Shown here in pieces: positions 1 to 7,389 of a stretch of 14,850 bases of DNA (position 1 is the first letter of the stretch; each line of letters starts with the position of its first letter). Origin of the DNA: Alcaligenaceae bacterium (GTDB lineage Bacteria; Pseudomonadota; Gammaproteobacteria; Burkholderiales; Burkholderiaceae); the NCBI GenBank assembly GCA_947372575.1, contig CANBUF010000009.1, forward strand, positions 1-14,850, read 5' to 3'. The notes beneath the pieces were generated by a model, which had not been told where the DNA came from, searched no databases, and saw only the letters and a list, made by a program, of their open reading frames with translations. The position numbers and the translations under genes were made by a program.

Positions 1-1235
1 AATCCAATCGTGCCAGCCTGATCTGCACGCATTGTTTCAATGAGTGCGGGTAACTCCTGCGTCAATATGCGAGCCTTCCACTGACACTCCTGCCATTCCT
101 GTTCTGCCTCAGAATCATGGACAATGCCGCCGCCCACATGATAGGTGCCCTGTCCGTTGTTTTCGAGTACGAGAGTGCGGATGGCAACGTTGAGTGAAAA
201 ATCACCATTGGGTGCGAGCCAGCCGATACTGCCGCAGTACAGACCTCTAGGGTGCGATTCGGTTTGCTGAATGCGGTGCATGGCGGCGATCTTGGGAGCT
301 CCAGTCACCGAACCGCAGGGAAACAATGCTTTTAAAATTGTCTCAAATCGGGTGTCTTTGCGAATGGTTGCCTGTACTGTCGAGGTCATTGTCCAGACGG
401 AGGGGTATTGTTCAAGTGAAAACAGAGGTGCTGCCCGTACCGTTCCGGGAATGGCAATTCGCCCTAAATCGTTGCGTAATAAATCGACAATCATCAGATT
501 TTCAGCACGATTTTTTTGACTGTTCTGCAGGTCTCGCCCAGTCTGCGCATCCAGCTCCGGATCCGCCACGCGCGGTGCAGTGCCTTTCATCGGGCGAGTG
601 GTCAGTGTCTCGCCCTGACGTTGTATAAACAGCTCTGGTGAGAACGACAGAACGGTCCGGTCGAGATCTTCGATATAGGTGGCATAGGCCGAAGGGTGCT
701 GATTGGCAAGCTTGCGATAGAGCTTGTCCGCCTGGCCCGTCGTTGATACGTGCATGGGGAAGGTCGCATTGATCTGATAGACCTCGCCTTGTGCGATCCA
801 TTGACGGATCTTGCCGATACGCTCGAGATAGGCAGCATGCGTAATGGCAGGTTGTACCGTCAGGACGCCTGCGTCTAGTGTATCTGCTGCATCCCATGGC
901 GACTCAAGTGACATCTGGTCAAAGACCAGTGCGGTGAGTCTGGGATGCGTATTGACACTGTGTTGCTGCTCCGTTCTGCTGTTCTGCTGTGTCGCCTTCG
1001 TTGGCTGGTGCGCGTTCGTAAATCGCTGGGATGAACGCCTGAGTGCAGGTTCCAGCCATTCACCCAGTTCATAGTCAAGCAACAAGGCAATCCACGCCCC
1101 GCTGCGTTGTGCCGCTTGGATATCGGCAAACGCTTTGGGTAACTCGTCCAGACATGACGCAGTAATCCGTGCACGCAGTCCGCTGAGCACACGTGCCTGT
1201 CCGGTCAGGCGATCTTCAAAACGACAGACATTCAT
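1..1235 (-). CDS. pabB: Aminodeoxychorismate synthase component I, probably fused to aminodeoxychorismate lyase (partial, runs off left edge)
   Basis: The protein converts chorismate plus ammonia (supplied by the glutaminase PabA) to 4-amino-4-deoxychorismate, a cytoplasmic step toward p-aminobenzoate and folate. Reading from ATG at 1235-1233, 411 residues are in the window. Visible chorismate-binding motifs are VYQINAT near residue 150, SFSPELF near 198, RPMKGTAPR with Lys217, ENLMIVDLLRNDLGR near 245, FPCGSVTGAPK (305-315) and GGGIVHDS near 375. Lys217 in the PIKGT-type position marks PabB rather than anthranilate synthase TrpE, which has Ala there. After the PabB core ends, residues 398-403 read LIETMR. 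This resembles the first strand of PabC lyases, so a PabB-PabC fusion is likely, as annotated in many Burkholderiales; the rest lies outside the window. Residues about 72-100 are rich in Gln, Asn, Thr and Ser, a probable loop. The start overlaps the uvrA stop as ATGA, implying translational coupling. Family assignment is very secure; the fusion is inferred. Confidence 0.93.
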   Translation of the reverse strand, partial: MNVCRFEDRLTGQARVLSGLRARITASCLDELPKAFADIQAAQRSGAWIALLLDYELGEWLEPALRRSSQRFTNAHQPTKATQQNSRTEQQHSVNTHPRLTALVFDQMSLESPWDAADTLDAGVLTVQPAITHAAYLERIGKIRQWIAQGEVYQINATFPMHVSTTGQADKLYRKLANQHPSAYATYIEDLDRTVLSFSPELFIQRQGETLTTRPMKGTAPRVADPELDAQTGRDLQNSQKNRAENLMIVDLLRNDLGRIAIPGTVRAAPLFSLEQYPSVWTMTSTVQATIRKDTRFETILKALFPCGSVTGAPKIAAMHRIQQTESHPRGLYCGSIGWLAPNGDFSLNVAIRTLVLENNGQGTYHVGGGIVHDSEAEQEWQECQWKARILTQELPALIETMRADQAGTIG

Positions 1236-4200
1236 TTGCGCGTCATGAACTCATGCAGGACTTCGCCAGTGTGCGAGCGTTTACGCACCGCCACAACTTG
1301 TTCAGGTGTGCCTTCAATGACCAGTTTTCCACCACCTGTGCCACCTTCTGGTCCCAGGTCAAGCAACCAGTCTGCCTCGGCGATGATATCCAGATTGTGT
1401 TCGATTACGACGACCGTGTTGCCAGCCTCAACCAGGCGATGCAGAACACGGATGAGCTTTTCTACGTCTGCCATAGACAGACCCACTGTGGGTTCGTCGA
1501 GCACGTATAAGGTATGCGGGAGACGTGATGCGCGACCCGTTGTAATGACGCCTTCGGTCATGCGTGCTTTAGCCAGCTCGGTGACGAGTTTGATCCGTTG
1601 CGCTTCGCCGCCTGAAAGTGTGGGGGACGGTTGACCTAGCGTCAGGTAGCCCAGGCCGACATCCTGCATCAATTGCAGAGGGTGACGAATGCGGGGGTGC
1701 GCAGCAAAGTACCCAATAGCGTCATCGACCTCCATCGAGAGTACCTCGCCTGCGTGTTTTTCGCGCATCCGCACGCCAAGCGTATCGGTATTGAACCGTG
1801 CACCATTGCAGGCATCACAGGGGACTTTGACATCCGGCAGGAAACTCATTTCGAGTGTGCGCATTCCCTGTCCTTCGCAAAGCGGGCAACGGCCATCACC
1901 GGTATTGAATGAAAAACGCCCAGGTCCCCAGCCCCGTATGCGCGCTTCATTGGTCTCGGCAAATTGCTTGCGCACATCATCCCAGAAACCGATATAGGTG
2001 GCGGGACAGGAGCGTGGTGTTTTACCGATGGGTGTCTGATCGACTTCGAGCACGCGGTCCAGTTGCTGCCAGCCCTCAATAGCCTCACAGCCATGCCAGA
2101 CGGGATCGGCGCGTTTGGCAACTGCGGCATGCAAATTGTCCAATAGCACTTCGCGTGCGAGGGTGGATTTGCCTGAGCCGGAGACACCGGTCACGACACT
2201 CAGTCGACCAATCGGGAAATGCGCATCAATATGTCGCAGGTTATGCAGCTTTGCACCCTTGACGGTGATCATCGGTGTGTCTGTGGCGATCGGCCGTCTG
2301 GGTTGCAGGGGGTGTGCCAGAGGATGCCTGAGATAGTGTCCCGTGGTGGACTCGGGGGCATCCATCAAGTCTTTCAATGTGCCTTGCGCGACGACGCGGC
2401 CACCCCGGATGCCAGCTCCTGGTCCGATATCAATCACGTGCTCAGCGCGTCGGATCGTGTCGTCATCATGTTCGACCACAACCAGTGTGTTGCCGTTTTG
2501 CTCCAGACGGGACAGTGCGCCCAGCAGGATGCGGTTGTCGCGGGGATGCAGGCCGATTGTAGGCTCGTCCAGCACATAGCAGACGCCTTGCATGTTCGAG
2601 CCCAGCTGTGCGGCGAGCCGGATACGTTGTGCTTCACCGCCCGATAAGGTGGGTGCTGCGCGATCCAGCGCGAGATACCCCAGGCCGACTTCCTGCATGA
2701 ATTGCAGACGACCGCGAATTTCGGAAAGAATGTCACGGGCGATATCCGCATCACGCCCTTTGAGCACGAGTGCGGTAAAAAATGTATGCGCATCCGAAAC
2801 TGGCAAGCCAGCGAGTTCAGCAATTGATTTGTCGTGCCAGATCACCGCACGTGAAACGGGATTGAGTCGTGCGCCATGGCAGCTGTTGCATGCCTGGGTT
2901 TCACCTTCGTACCAGGCATTCCAGGCCGTTTCTTCACCCGTTTGTTCCGCATCAAAGCCCTGAAGTTGTAAGCCTGTACCAAAACATGCCTGACACCAAC
3001 CGTGCTTTGAGTTGTAGGAGAACATTCTTGGGTCTGGTTCAGGAAAACTGGTGCCGCAACTCGGGCAGGCACGCTTGACAGAAAAGTGCTCCTGCTCAAG
3101 CTTTGCTTCCATGTCTTCGTGCAGCTTGCCCAGCGGCCAGACAATGCTCATTACGCCCTGACCATGTTCGAGGGCGCTGCGCACGGCTTCACGCAGCTCG
3201 GTTTCGTTATTGCTGCCCACAGTCAAATCAGCAACGGGTAATTCAATCGTATGTTCTTTAAAACGATCCAGTCGCGGCCATTTCGCTGTAGGAATAAAGG
3301 CCTCATCCACGCGCAAGTGGGTGTGGCCTTTACCCGCAGCCCATTTAGCCAGATCCGTATAAAAGCCTTTGCGCGCCGTGACCAGCGGTGACATCAGGCC
3401 AATCCGCTGACCCTTGTGATCGCGCATGATGCGCGCCACGATCTGGTCGGCGCTTTGCGGTTCGACACTCACCTGGCAAGTGGGGCACATTTGTGTGCCG
3501 AGTTTCATGTACAGCAGACGCAAGAAGTGATGGATCTCTGTCATCGTCGCGACGGTGGATTTACGTCCACCGCGGCTGGTCCGCTGCTCGATAGCCACGG
3601 TCGGTGGAATCCCAAAGATCGCATCGACGTCTGGCTTGCCCGCTGGCTGCACGATCGCGCGCGCATAGGCATTGAGCGATTCAAGATACCGGCGCTGTCC
3701 TTCGTTAAACAGGATATCGAACGCAAGCGTCGACTTACCTGAACCCGACACGCCAGTAATGACGGTGAATTTTCCGTGAGGAATACTGACGCTGATATTT
3801 TTAAGATTGTGTTCACGCGCATGCAGAATATCAATGCTGGTGGCTGCACGCCTTTTTTCTTTCAATACGGTCTGTAGAGAGCGACCTGCCTGGTTTTGCC
3901 CAGGTTCATTGAGCGTCAGATTACTCGCTGCCTGACTTCCCGCCAGGGCAGAGGTACCGATTGCATCGGGTGTCATCGCAACGGCGTATTCACGCAGCGC
4001 CGCCCCTGTATAGGAGCTCGGATGTGCCATCACCTCCTCAGGACTCCCCGCGACGATCAGTTCGCCGCCTGCGTCTCCGCCGTCAGGACCGAGGTCAATC
4101 ACCCAGTCTGCCGAGCGAATGACATCCAGATTGTGTTCGATGATGAGCAAGGTGTGACCGGCGCCGAGCAGTTTGCGAAAGGCGCGCATCAATCGCGATA

Positions 4201-6898
4201 CGTCATCAAAGTGCAAGCCAGTCGTGGGCTCGTCAAACAGGAATAGACTGCCTTTTTTGGCGAGCTTGGTCGTCGAGATCCCGCTGCGTGCGGCTTCGGC
4301 CAGATGGCCTGCGAGTTTGAGGCGTTGTGCCTCGCCTCCGGAGAGTGTGGGGACAGGCTGACCGAGCTTGACATACTCGAGCCCGACGTCCGCGAGAGGC
4401 GCCAGTCCAAGCTGGACATCCCTCAGGCCTTTAAAGAATTCGAGTGCTTCGGATACCGTCATATCCAGCACGGTGTCAATCGAGGCGCGGCGCCCGAGAT
4501 GTTCGATCTGAACCTCCCGGACCTCGGGCCTGAAACGTTTGCCATCACAGTCTGGGCAGCGGATATAAACGTCAGACAGGAACTGCATCTCAACATGTTC
4601 GAAGCCTGTGCCACCGCATGTGGGGCAGCGACCATCGCCGCTGTTAAAGCTGAATGTGCCTGGCGTATAGCCTCGCTCCCGCGCGACCGGGGCTTGTGCA
4701 AACAGCTTGCGGATCGGATCAAAGGCTCCGACATAACTCGCAGGGTTGGAGCGTGCGGTTTTACCAATCTGGGCCTGATCCACCATCACGACATCTGCGA
4801 GTTGTTCTGCACCCAGAATGCGATCAAAGGCGCCAGGTGACTCTGTCGGCTTGCCCATGATTTTTAGTAGCCCGGGGTAGAGCACATCTTGAATCAGGGT
4901 GGATTTTCCCGAACCTGAAACGCCCGTCACACAGACCAATCTGCCAAGCGGGATTTCGATCGAGACATTTTTAAGGTTATTGGCGGTAACGCCTTCGAGC
5001 AACAGGCGTGGCGTGCCAGGCAAGACAGGCAGGGGGCGCGGTGCTTCGACCTTCATTCTGCCGCCCATGTACTTGCCGGTGAGCGTCTCGGCTGTTTTGA
5101 GGGCATCCGGCGTGCCATCAAACACGATGTGTCCGCCGCGCTCGCCTGGTCCCGGACCAACGTCGATCACGCGATCTGCGGCAATCATGACCTGGGGGTC
5201 GTGTTCGACCACGACCAGGGTGTTGCCCGCGTCACGCAGACGGTGCATCACCTCGACGACACGGTGAATGTCTCGCGGATGCAGGCCAATCGATGGTTCG
5301 TCGAGCACAAAGAGCGTGTTGACAAGGGAGGTCCCTAGGGCGGTAGTGAGGTTGATACGCTGCACCTCTCCACCAGACAGGGTCCGACTCTGACGATCGA
5401 GTGTGAGATAGCCCAGGCCGACGTCGCAGAGGAATTTCAGCCGTGCCCGGACCTCGGTGAGCACCAGATCCATTGCTGCATCGAGCGCACCGGCAAATTT
5501 GATCGTCTCAAAGAACGTGCTGAGTTGCACGATTGGTGTGAGCATCATGTCCTGGATGGTTTTGCTTTCGATTTTCCAGAGCAGCGCATCCGGTTTGAGG
5601 CGCGCGCCATGGCATGTCGGACAGGGGGTGTAGCTTCGATATTTCGAGAGCAGCACACGCACGTGCATTTTGTAGGACTTGGTCTCCAGCCAGGTAAAGA
5701 ATCGCTGCACCCCATACCACTGGGTCTTCCACGCCTGATTGCCACCTTTCCATAATGGATCGCCATCCAGCACCCATTCCTGGTGCTCGGGAGGCAGGTG
5801 CTTCCAGGGGGTATTGGTGGAAACGTTGGCGCGCTTGGCGTACTTCAGGAGTTCTTCCTGGCAGTTGAGGTAGCTCGGGGTCTGCCAGGGTTTAACTGCG
5901 CCACCTTCCAGTGTTTTGTTTTCGTCCGGGATCACCAGGCCAAAATCAATTCCGATGACACGGCCAAAGCCGCGACAGGCTTCGCACGCACCTAGAGGGG
6001 AGTTGAAAGAAAAGGCGCTGGGTAATGGATCGCTATAGCTGATGTTGCATTCTGCGCAATGCAGTTTGTCGCTGAATTTCCAGACCTGTGCATCCACACC
6101 CTCTGTATCCAGTGCATGGACGGCAATCAGACCATTGCCCATTTTGAGCGCGATATCCAGTGCTTCCATGACGCGCGAGGGCTCTGCCGTTGATAAACGG
6201 AAACGATCCTGAATGACGCGCAGTGTGCGCAAGGCGGGTGCGCTGGGGGCTGACTTCTTTGAGGTGGATTTTTTGGCTGGGGTGCTGGAGGCGGACGGTG
6301 CCGTAACGTTTGCTTGCGAGCTGGGAGATCCGCCTGCCTGACTTTCATCCACATGCACGCGGGTATAGCCTTGCTGATCTAAAAATCCGCGGATTTCTTC
6401 TTCGCTAAAGCTGAGCGGCACCTGGACGGGAAAGGTCACTACCAGGCGCGGGTCGCCGAGTGCCGGCGCGCGGGCATTGATGGCTGCCAGGATTGAGGCC
6501 GTACTGTCACGACAGACGGCTTGGCCACAGCCGCGACAAAATAGTTGAGCGCCCCGGGCAAATAGTAATTTCAGGTGGTCATTGAGCTCGGTCATGGTGC
6601 CAACCGTGCTGCGTGAGCTGCGCACCGGATTGGTCTGGTCAATCGCAATCGCCGGAAGAATGCCCTCGATCTTGTCGACCTGTGGTTTATCCATCCGGTC
6701 AAGGAATTGCCGCGCGTAGGGTGAGAAGGTTTCGACGTAACGTCGCTGGCCTTCTGCGTAGAGTGTGTCGAAGGCCAGAGAGCTCTTGCCCGAGCCGCTG
6801 ACGCCCGTGATGACAGTCAATTCGCCCGTATTCAGGGTCAAATCGAGGTTCTTCAGATTGTTCTGGCGCGCGCCAGTAATGCGAATAATTGGGTTCAT
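1232..6898 (-). CDS. uvrA: Double-length UvrA-type excinuclease ABC subunit A (tandem UvrA fusion)
   Basis: UvrA is the damage-sensing ATPase of nucleotide excision repair; the classical form is about 940 residues and dimerises. This protein has 1888 residues and contains two UvrA-like halves, about 1-975 and 1020-1888, joined by a polar linker. All four ABC modules look intact. Walker A lysines are Lys38, Lys665, Lys1055 and Lys1577, each in GVSGSGKS. Signatures TLSGGE lie at 506, 851, 1417 and 1760. Walker B sequences are LDEPSIGLHPRD, FDEPTTGLHFDD, LDEPTIGLHPRD and LDEPTVGLSMAD, and switch histidines sit in EHD/EHN. Cys-x2-Cys zinc pairs occur near 281/305, 428, 757/781, 1138, 1278/1303, 1338, 1671 and 1695. 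Residues about 184-222 are a Ser/Ala/Lys-rich insertion in the first half. The start aligns with the N terminus of E. coli UvrA, but no Shine-Dalgarno sequence precedes it. The canonical uvrA is probably elsewhere in the genome, so the exact repair or resistance role is uncertain. Confidence 0.93.
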   Translation of the reverse strand: MNPIIRITGARQNNLKNLDLTLNTGELTVITGVSGSGKSSLAFDTLYAEGQRRYVETFSPYARQFLDRMDKPQVDKIEGILPAIAIDQTNPVRSSRSTVGTMTELNDHLKLLFARGAQLFCRGCGQAVCRDSTASILAAINARAPALGDPRLVVTFPVQVPLSFSEEEIRGFLDQQGYTRVHVDESQAGGSPSSQANVTAPSASSTPAKKSTSKKSAPSAPALRTLRVIQDRFRLSTAEPSRVMEALDIALKMGNGLIAVHALDTEGVDAQVWKFSDKLHCAECNISYSDPLPSAFSFNSPLGACEACRGFGRVIGIDFGLVIPDENKTLEGGAVKPWQTPSYLNCQEELLKYAKRANVSTNTPWKHLPPEHQEWVLDGDPLWKGGNQAWKTQWYGVQRFFTWLETKSYKMHVRVLLSKYRSYTPCPTCHGARLKPDALLWKIESKTIQDMMLTPIVQLSTFFETIKFAGALDAAMDLVLTEVRARLKFLCDVGLGYLTLDRQSRTLSGGEVQRINLTTALGTSLVNTLFVLDEPSIGLHPRDIHRVVEVMHRLRDAGNTLVVVEHDPQVMIAADRVIDVGPGPGERGGHIVFDGTPDALKTAETLTGKYMGGRMKVEAPRPLPVLPGTPRLLLEGVTANNLKNVSIEIPLGRLVCVTGVSGSGKSTLIQDVLYPGLLKIMGKPTESPGAFDRILGAEQLADVVMVDQAQIGKTARSNPASYVGAFDPIRKLFAQAPVARERGYTPGTFSFNSGDGRCPTCGGTGFEHVEMQFLSDVYIRCPDCDGKRFRPEVREVQIEHLGRRASIDTVLDMTVSEALEFFKGLRDVQLGLAPLADVGLEYVKLGQPVPTLSGGEAQRLKLAGHLAEAARSGISTTKLAKKGSLFLFDEPTTGLHFDDVSRLMRAFRKLLGAGHTLLIIEHNLDVIRSADWVIDLGPDGGDAGGELIVAGSPEEVMAHPSSYTGAALREYAVAMTPDAIGTSALAGSQAASNLTLNEPGQNQAGRSLQTVLKEKRRAATSIDILHAREHNLKNISVSIPHGKFTVITGVSGSGKSTLAFDILFNEGQRRYLESLNAYARAIVQPAGKPDVDAIFGIPPTVAIEQRTSRGGRKSTVATMTEIHHFLRLLYMKLGTQMCPTCQVSVEPQSADQIVARIMRDHKGQRIGLMSPLVTARKGFYTDLAKWAAGKGHTHLRVDEAFIPTAKWPRLDRFKEHTIELPVADLTVGSNNETELREAVRSALEHGQGVMSIVWPLGKLHEDMEAKLEQEHFSVKRACPSCGTSFPEPDPRMFSYNSKHGWCQACFGTGLQLQGFDAEQTGEETAWNAWYEGETQACNSCHGARLNPVSRAVIWHDKSIAELAGLPVSDAHTFFTALVLKGRDADIARDILSEIRGRLQFMQEVGLGYLALDRAAPTLSGGEAQRIRLAAQLGSNMQGVCYVLDEPTIGLHPRDNRILLGALSRLEQNGNTLVVVEHDDDTIRRAEHVIDIGPGAGIRGGRVVAQGTLKDLMDAPESTTGHYLRHPLAHPLQPRRPIATDTPMITVKGAKLHNLRHIDAHFPIGRLSVVTGVSGSGKSTLAREVLLDNLHAAVAKRADPVWHGCEAIEGWQQLDRVLEVDQTPIGKTPRSCPATYIGFWDDVRKQFAETNEARIRGWGPGRFSFNTGDGRCPLCEGQGMRTLEMSFLPDVKVPCDACNGARFNTDTLGVRMREKHAGEVLSMEVDDAIGYFAAHPRIRHPLQLMQDVGLGYLTLGQPSPTLSGGEAQRIKLVTELAKARMTEGVITTGRASRLPHTLYVLDEPTVGLSMADVEKLIRVLHRLVEAGNTVVVIEHNLDIIAEADWLLDLGPEGGTGGGKLVIEGTPEQVVAVRKRSHTGEVLHEFMTRK

Positions 6899-6904
6899 TG
6901 TGCA

Positions 6905-6910
6905 ATCATA
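6905..6910 (-). promoter_or_regulatory. Candidate -10 element for uvrA, possibly giving a leaderless transcript
   Basis: On the minus strand TATGAT (5 of 6 to consensus) ends seven bases before the A of the uvrA ATG, and the 20 bases before that ATG hold no GGAG/AGGA sequence. If this hexamer is used, transcription would begin at or very near the start codon. There is no good -35 at 17 bases (CCACCT), so the call is weak. No LexA-type CTG-N10-CAG box is apparent in 6899-6998. Confidence 0.2.
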
Positions 6911-6987
6911 AAGTGACTCGCCTACTTAGGTGGGCAAAATAGCCCCAATGTCCATATTGTTTTTAGGTTAATATAGTAGGTTCTACC

Positions 6988-6991
6988 GGAG
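6988..6991 (+). promoter_or_regulatory. Ribosome binding site of the 43-residue ORF
   Basis: GGAG lies seven bases before the ATG at 6999. This is well placed and is a main reason for calling such a short reading frame a gene. Confidence 0.75.
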
Positions 6992-6998
6992 ATTTTTC

Positions 6999-7130
6999 AT
7001 GGCTTCAGAAACAAAACGTACACGCCGTAACACCCTCGAGCGCCGTTGTTTGGGCAAGGCCTTCAAGCGCCTGTTCGTCAACGCACCTAAGGGCGTGTTC
7101 AAAATGCTGGAAAAAGTCAAAAAAGCCTAA
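6999..7130 (+). CDS. Small, highly basic 43-residue protein of unknown function
   Basis: I do not recognise this protein. The reading frame starts MASETKRTRRNTLERR and ends LEKVKKA. By count it has 8 Lys and 6 Arg against 3 Glu, so a net charge near +11, with one Cys (17). Residues about 19-42 alternate hydrophobic (Phe, Leu, Val, Met) and Lys/Arg positions, interrupted by an Asn-Ala-Pro-Lys-Gly turn, and suggest a helix-turn-amphipathic-helix. It has no signal peptide or membrane segment. A well-spaced GGAG precedes it and a strong terminator hairpin starts 16 bases after its stop, so it reads as a single-gene unit, transcribed away from uvrA. A nucleic-acid- or ribosome-associated role would suit the charge but is only a guess. 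That it is coding is inferred from ribosome binding site, terminator and coherent composition, not from homology. Confidence 0.72.
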   Translation: MASETKRTRRNTLERRCLGKAFKRLFVNAPKGVFKMLEKVKKA

Positions 7131-7145
7131 TTAAGGTTTGTTTTG

Positions 7146-7174
7146 AAATCTACGGTGCATTCACCGTAGATTTT
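7146..7174 (+). terminator. Rho-independent terminator after the 43-residue ORF
   Basis: A perfect 12-base-pair stem (AAATCTACGGTG, 7146-7157, with its complement 7162-7173) closes a four-base loop, CATT. It is followed by a T-rich tract, TTTTAATTTT (7171-7180). It lies 15 bases after the stop codon at 7130. Confidence 0.88.
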
Positions 7175-7188
7175 AATTTTGATCGATT

Positions 7189-7223
7189 AAAAAGCCGTCA
7201 CCTTTATTGTTGACGGCTTTTTT
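7189..7223. terminator. Second, apparently bidirectional terminator
   Basis: AAAAAGCCGTCA (7189-7200) pairs perfectly with TGACGGCTTTTT (7211-7222) around a ten-base loop. It carries an A run on the left and six T on the right, so it could stop transcription in either direction. It backs up the hairpin at 7146-7174 and insulates the transporter operon from upstream read-through. Confidence 0.85.
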
Positions 7224-7240
7224 CGTGTGCTCCAAAACCG

Positions 7241-7268
7241 TTGATTTTGTCGGATAAAACCCTAAAAT
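7241..7268 (+). promoter_or_regulatory. Candidate sigma-70 promoter for the transporter operon
   Basis: TTGATT (7241-7246; 4 of 6 to the -35 consensus) and TAAAAT (7263-7268; 5 of 6 to the -10) are 16 bases apart, about 120 bases before the binding-protein start and just after two terminators. A second, weaker possibility is TTGACG (7323-7328) with GAATAT (7346-7351) at 17 bases. The choice between them cannot be made from sequence alone. Confidence 0.4.
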
Positions 7269-7276
7269 CGCACAAT

Positions 7277-7316
7277 AGGCCTCACTGCGGGTTACCCCTA
7301 GGTGGTAAAGAGGCCT
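7277..7316 (+). repeat. Nested inverted repeat in the operon leader (possible operator or hairpin)
   Basis: AGGCCTC (7277-7283) is repeated inverted as GAGGCCT (7310-7316). Inside, TTACC (7292-7296) faces GGTAA (7304-7308) around the palindrome CCTAGG (7297-7302). It sits just downstream of the candidate -10 at 7263. This placement suits a repressor operator or a 5' leader hairpin, and no T tract follows, so it is not an evident terminator. No regulator gene is present in the window. Confidence 0.4.
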
Positions 7317-7379
7317 GTGACCTTGACGCGAGCTCCTTATAGCCTGAATATCTGTGCACGCAGCATATAAAAAATATTC

Positions 7380-7383
7380 GGAG
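7380..7383 (+). promoter_or_regulatory. Ribosome binding site that fixes the binding-protein start at 7390
   Basis: GGAG is followed by six bases and ATG at 7390. An in-frame ATG at 7354 would add 12 residues (MHAAYKKYSETT) ahead of a normal signal peptide and has no comparable ribosome binding site, so 7390 is preferred. Confidence 0.8.
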
Positions 7384-7389
7384 ACAACC

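Noticed and set aside
1236..1634. Plus-strand open frames opposite uvrA and pabB, for example 1236-1634 and 4304-4840
   Set aside because: They lie entirely opposite strongly conserved coding sequence, have no recognisable motifs, and are explained by the third-position GC bias of the real minus-strand genes.
6233..6346. Ser/Ala/Lys-rich stretch as a mobile insertion or tandem repeat
   Set aside because: No repeated DNA unit, target duplication or inverted ends are visible; it reads as an ordinary low-complexity linker.
6899..6998. SOS (LexA) box controlling uvrA
   Set aside because: No CTG-N10-CAG or close variant was found in the intergenic stretch on either strand, so SOS control from this promoter region is not supported.
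7146..7223. Riboswitch or small RNA formed by the two hairpins
   Set aside because: Both are simple perfect stems with T tracts and no conserved multi-stem core, which terminators explain fully.
7354..7389. Longer N terminus for the binding protein from ATG 7354
   Set aside because: It would put 12 polar residues in front of a standard signal peptide and lacks a ribosome binding site, whereas 7390 has GGAG six bases upstream.
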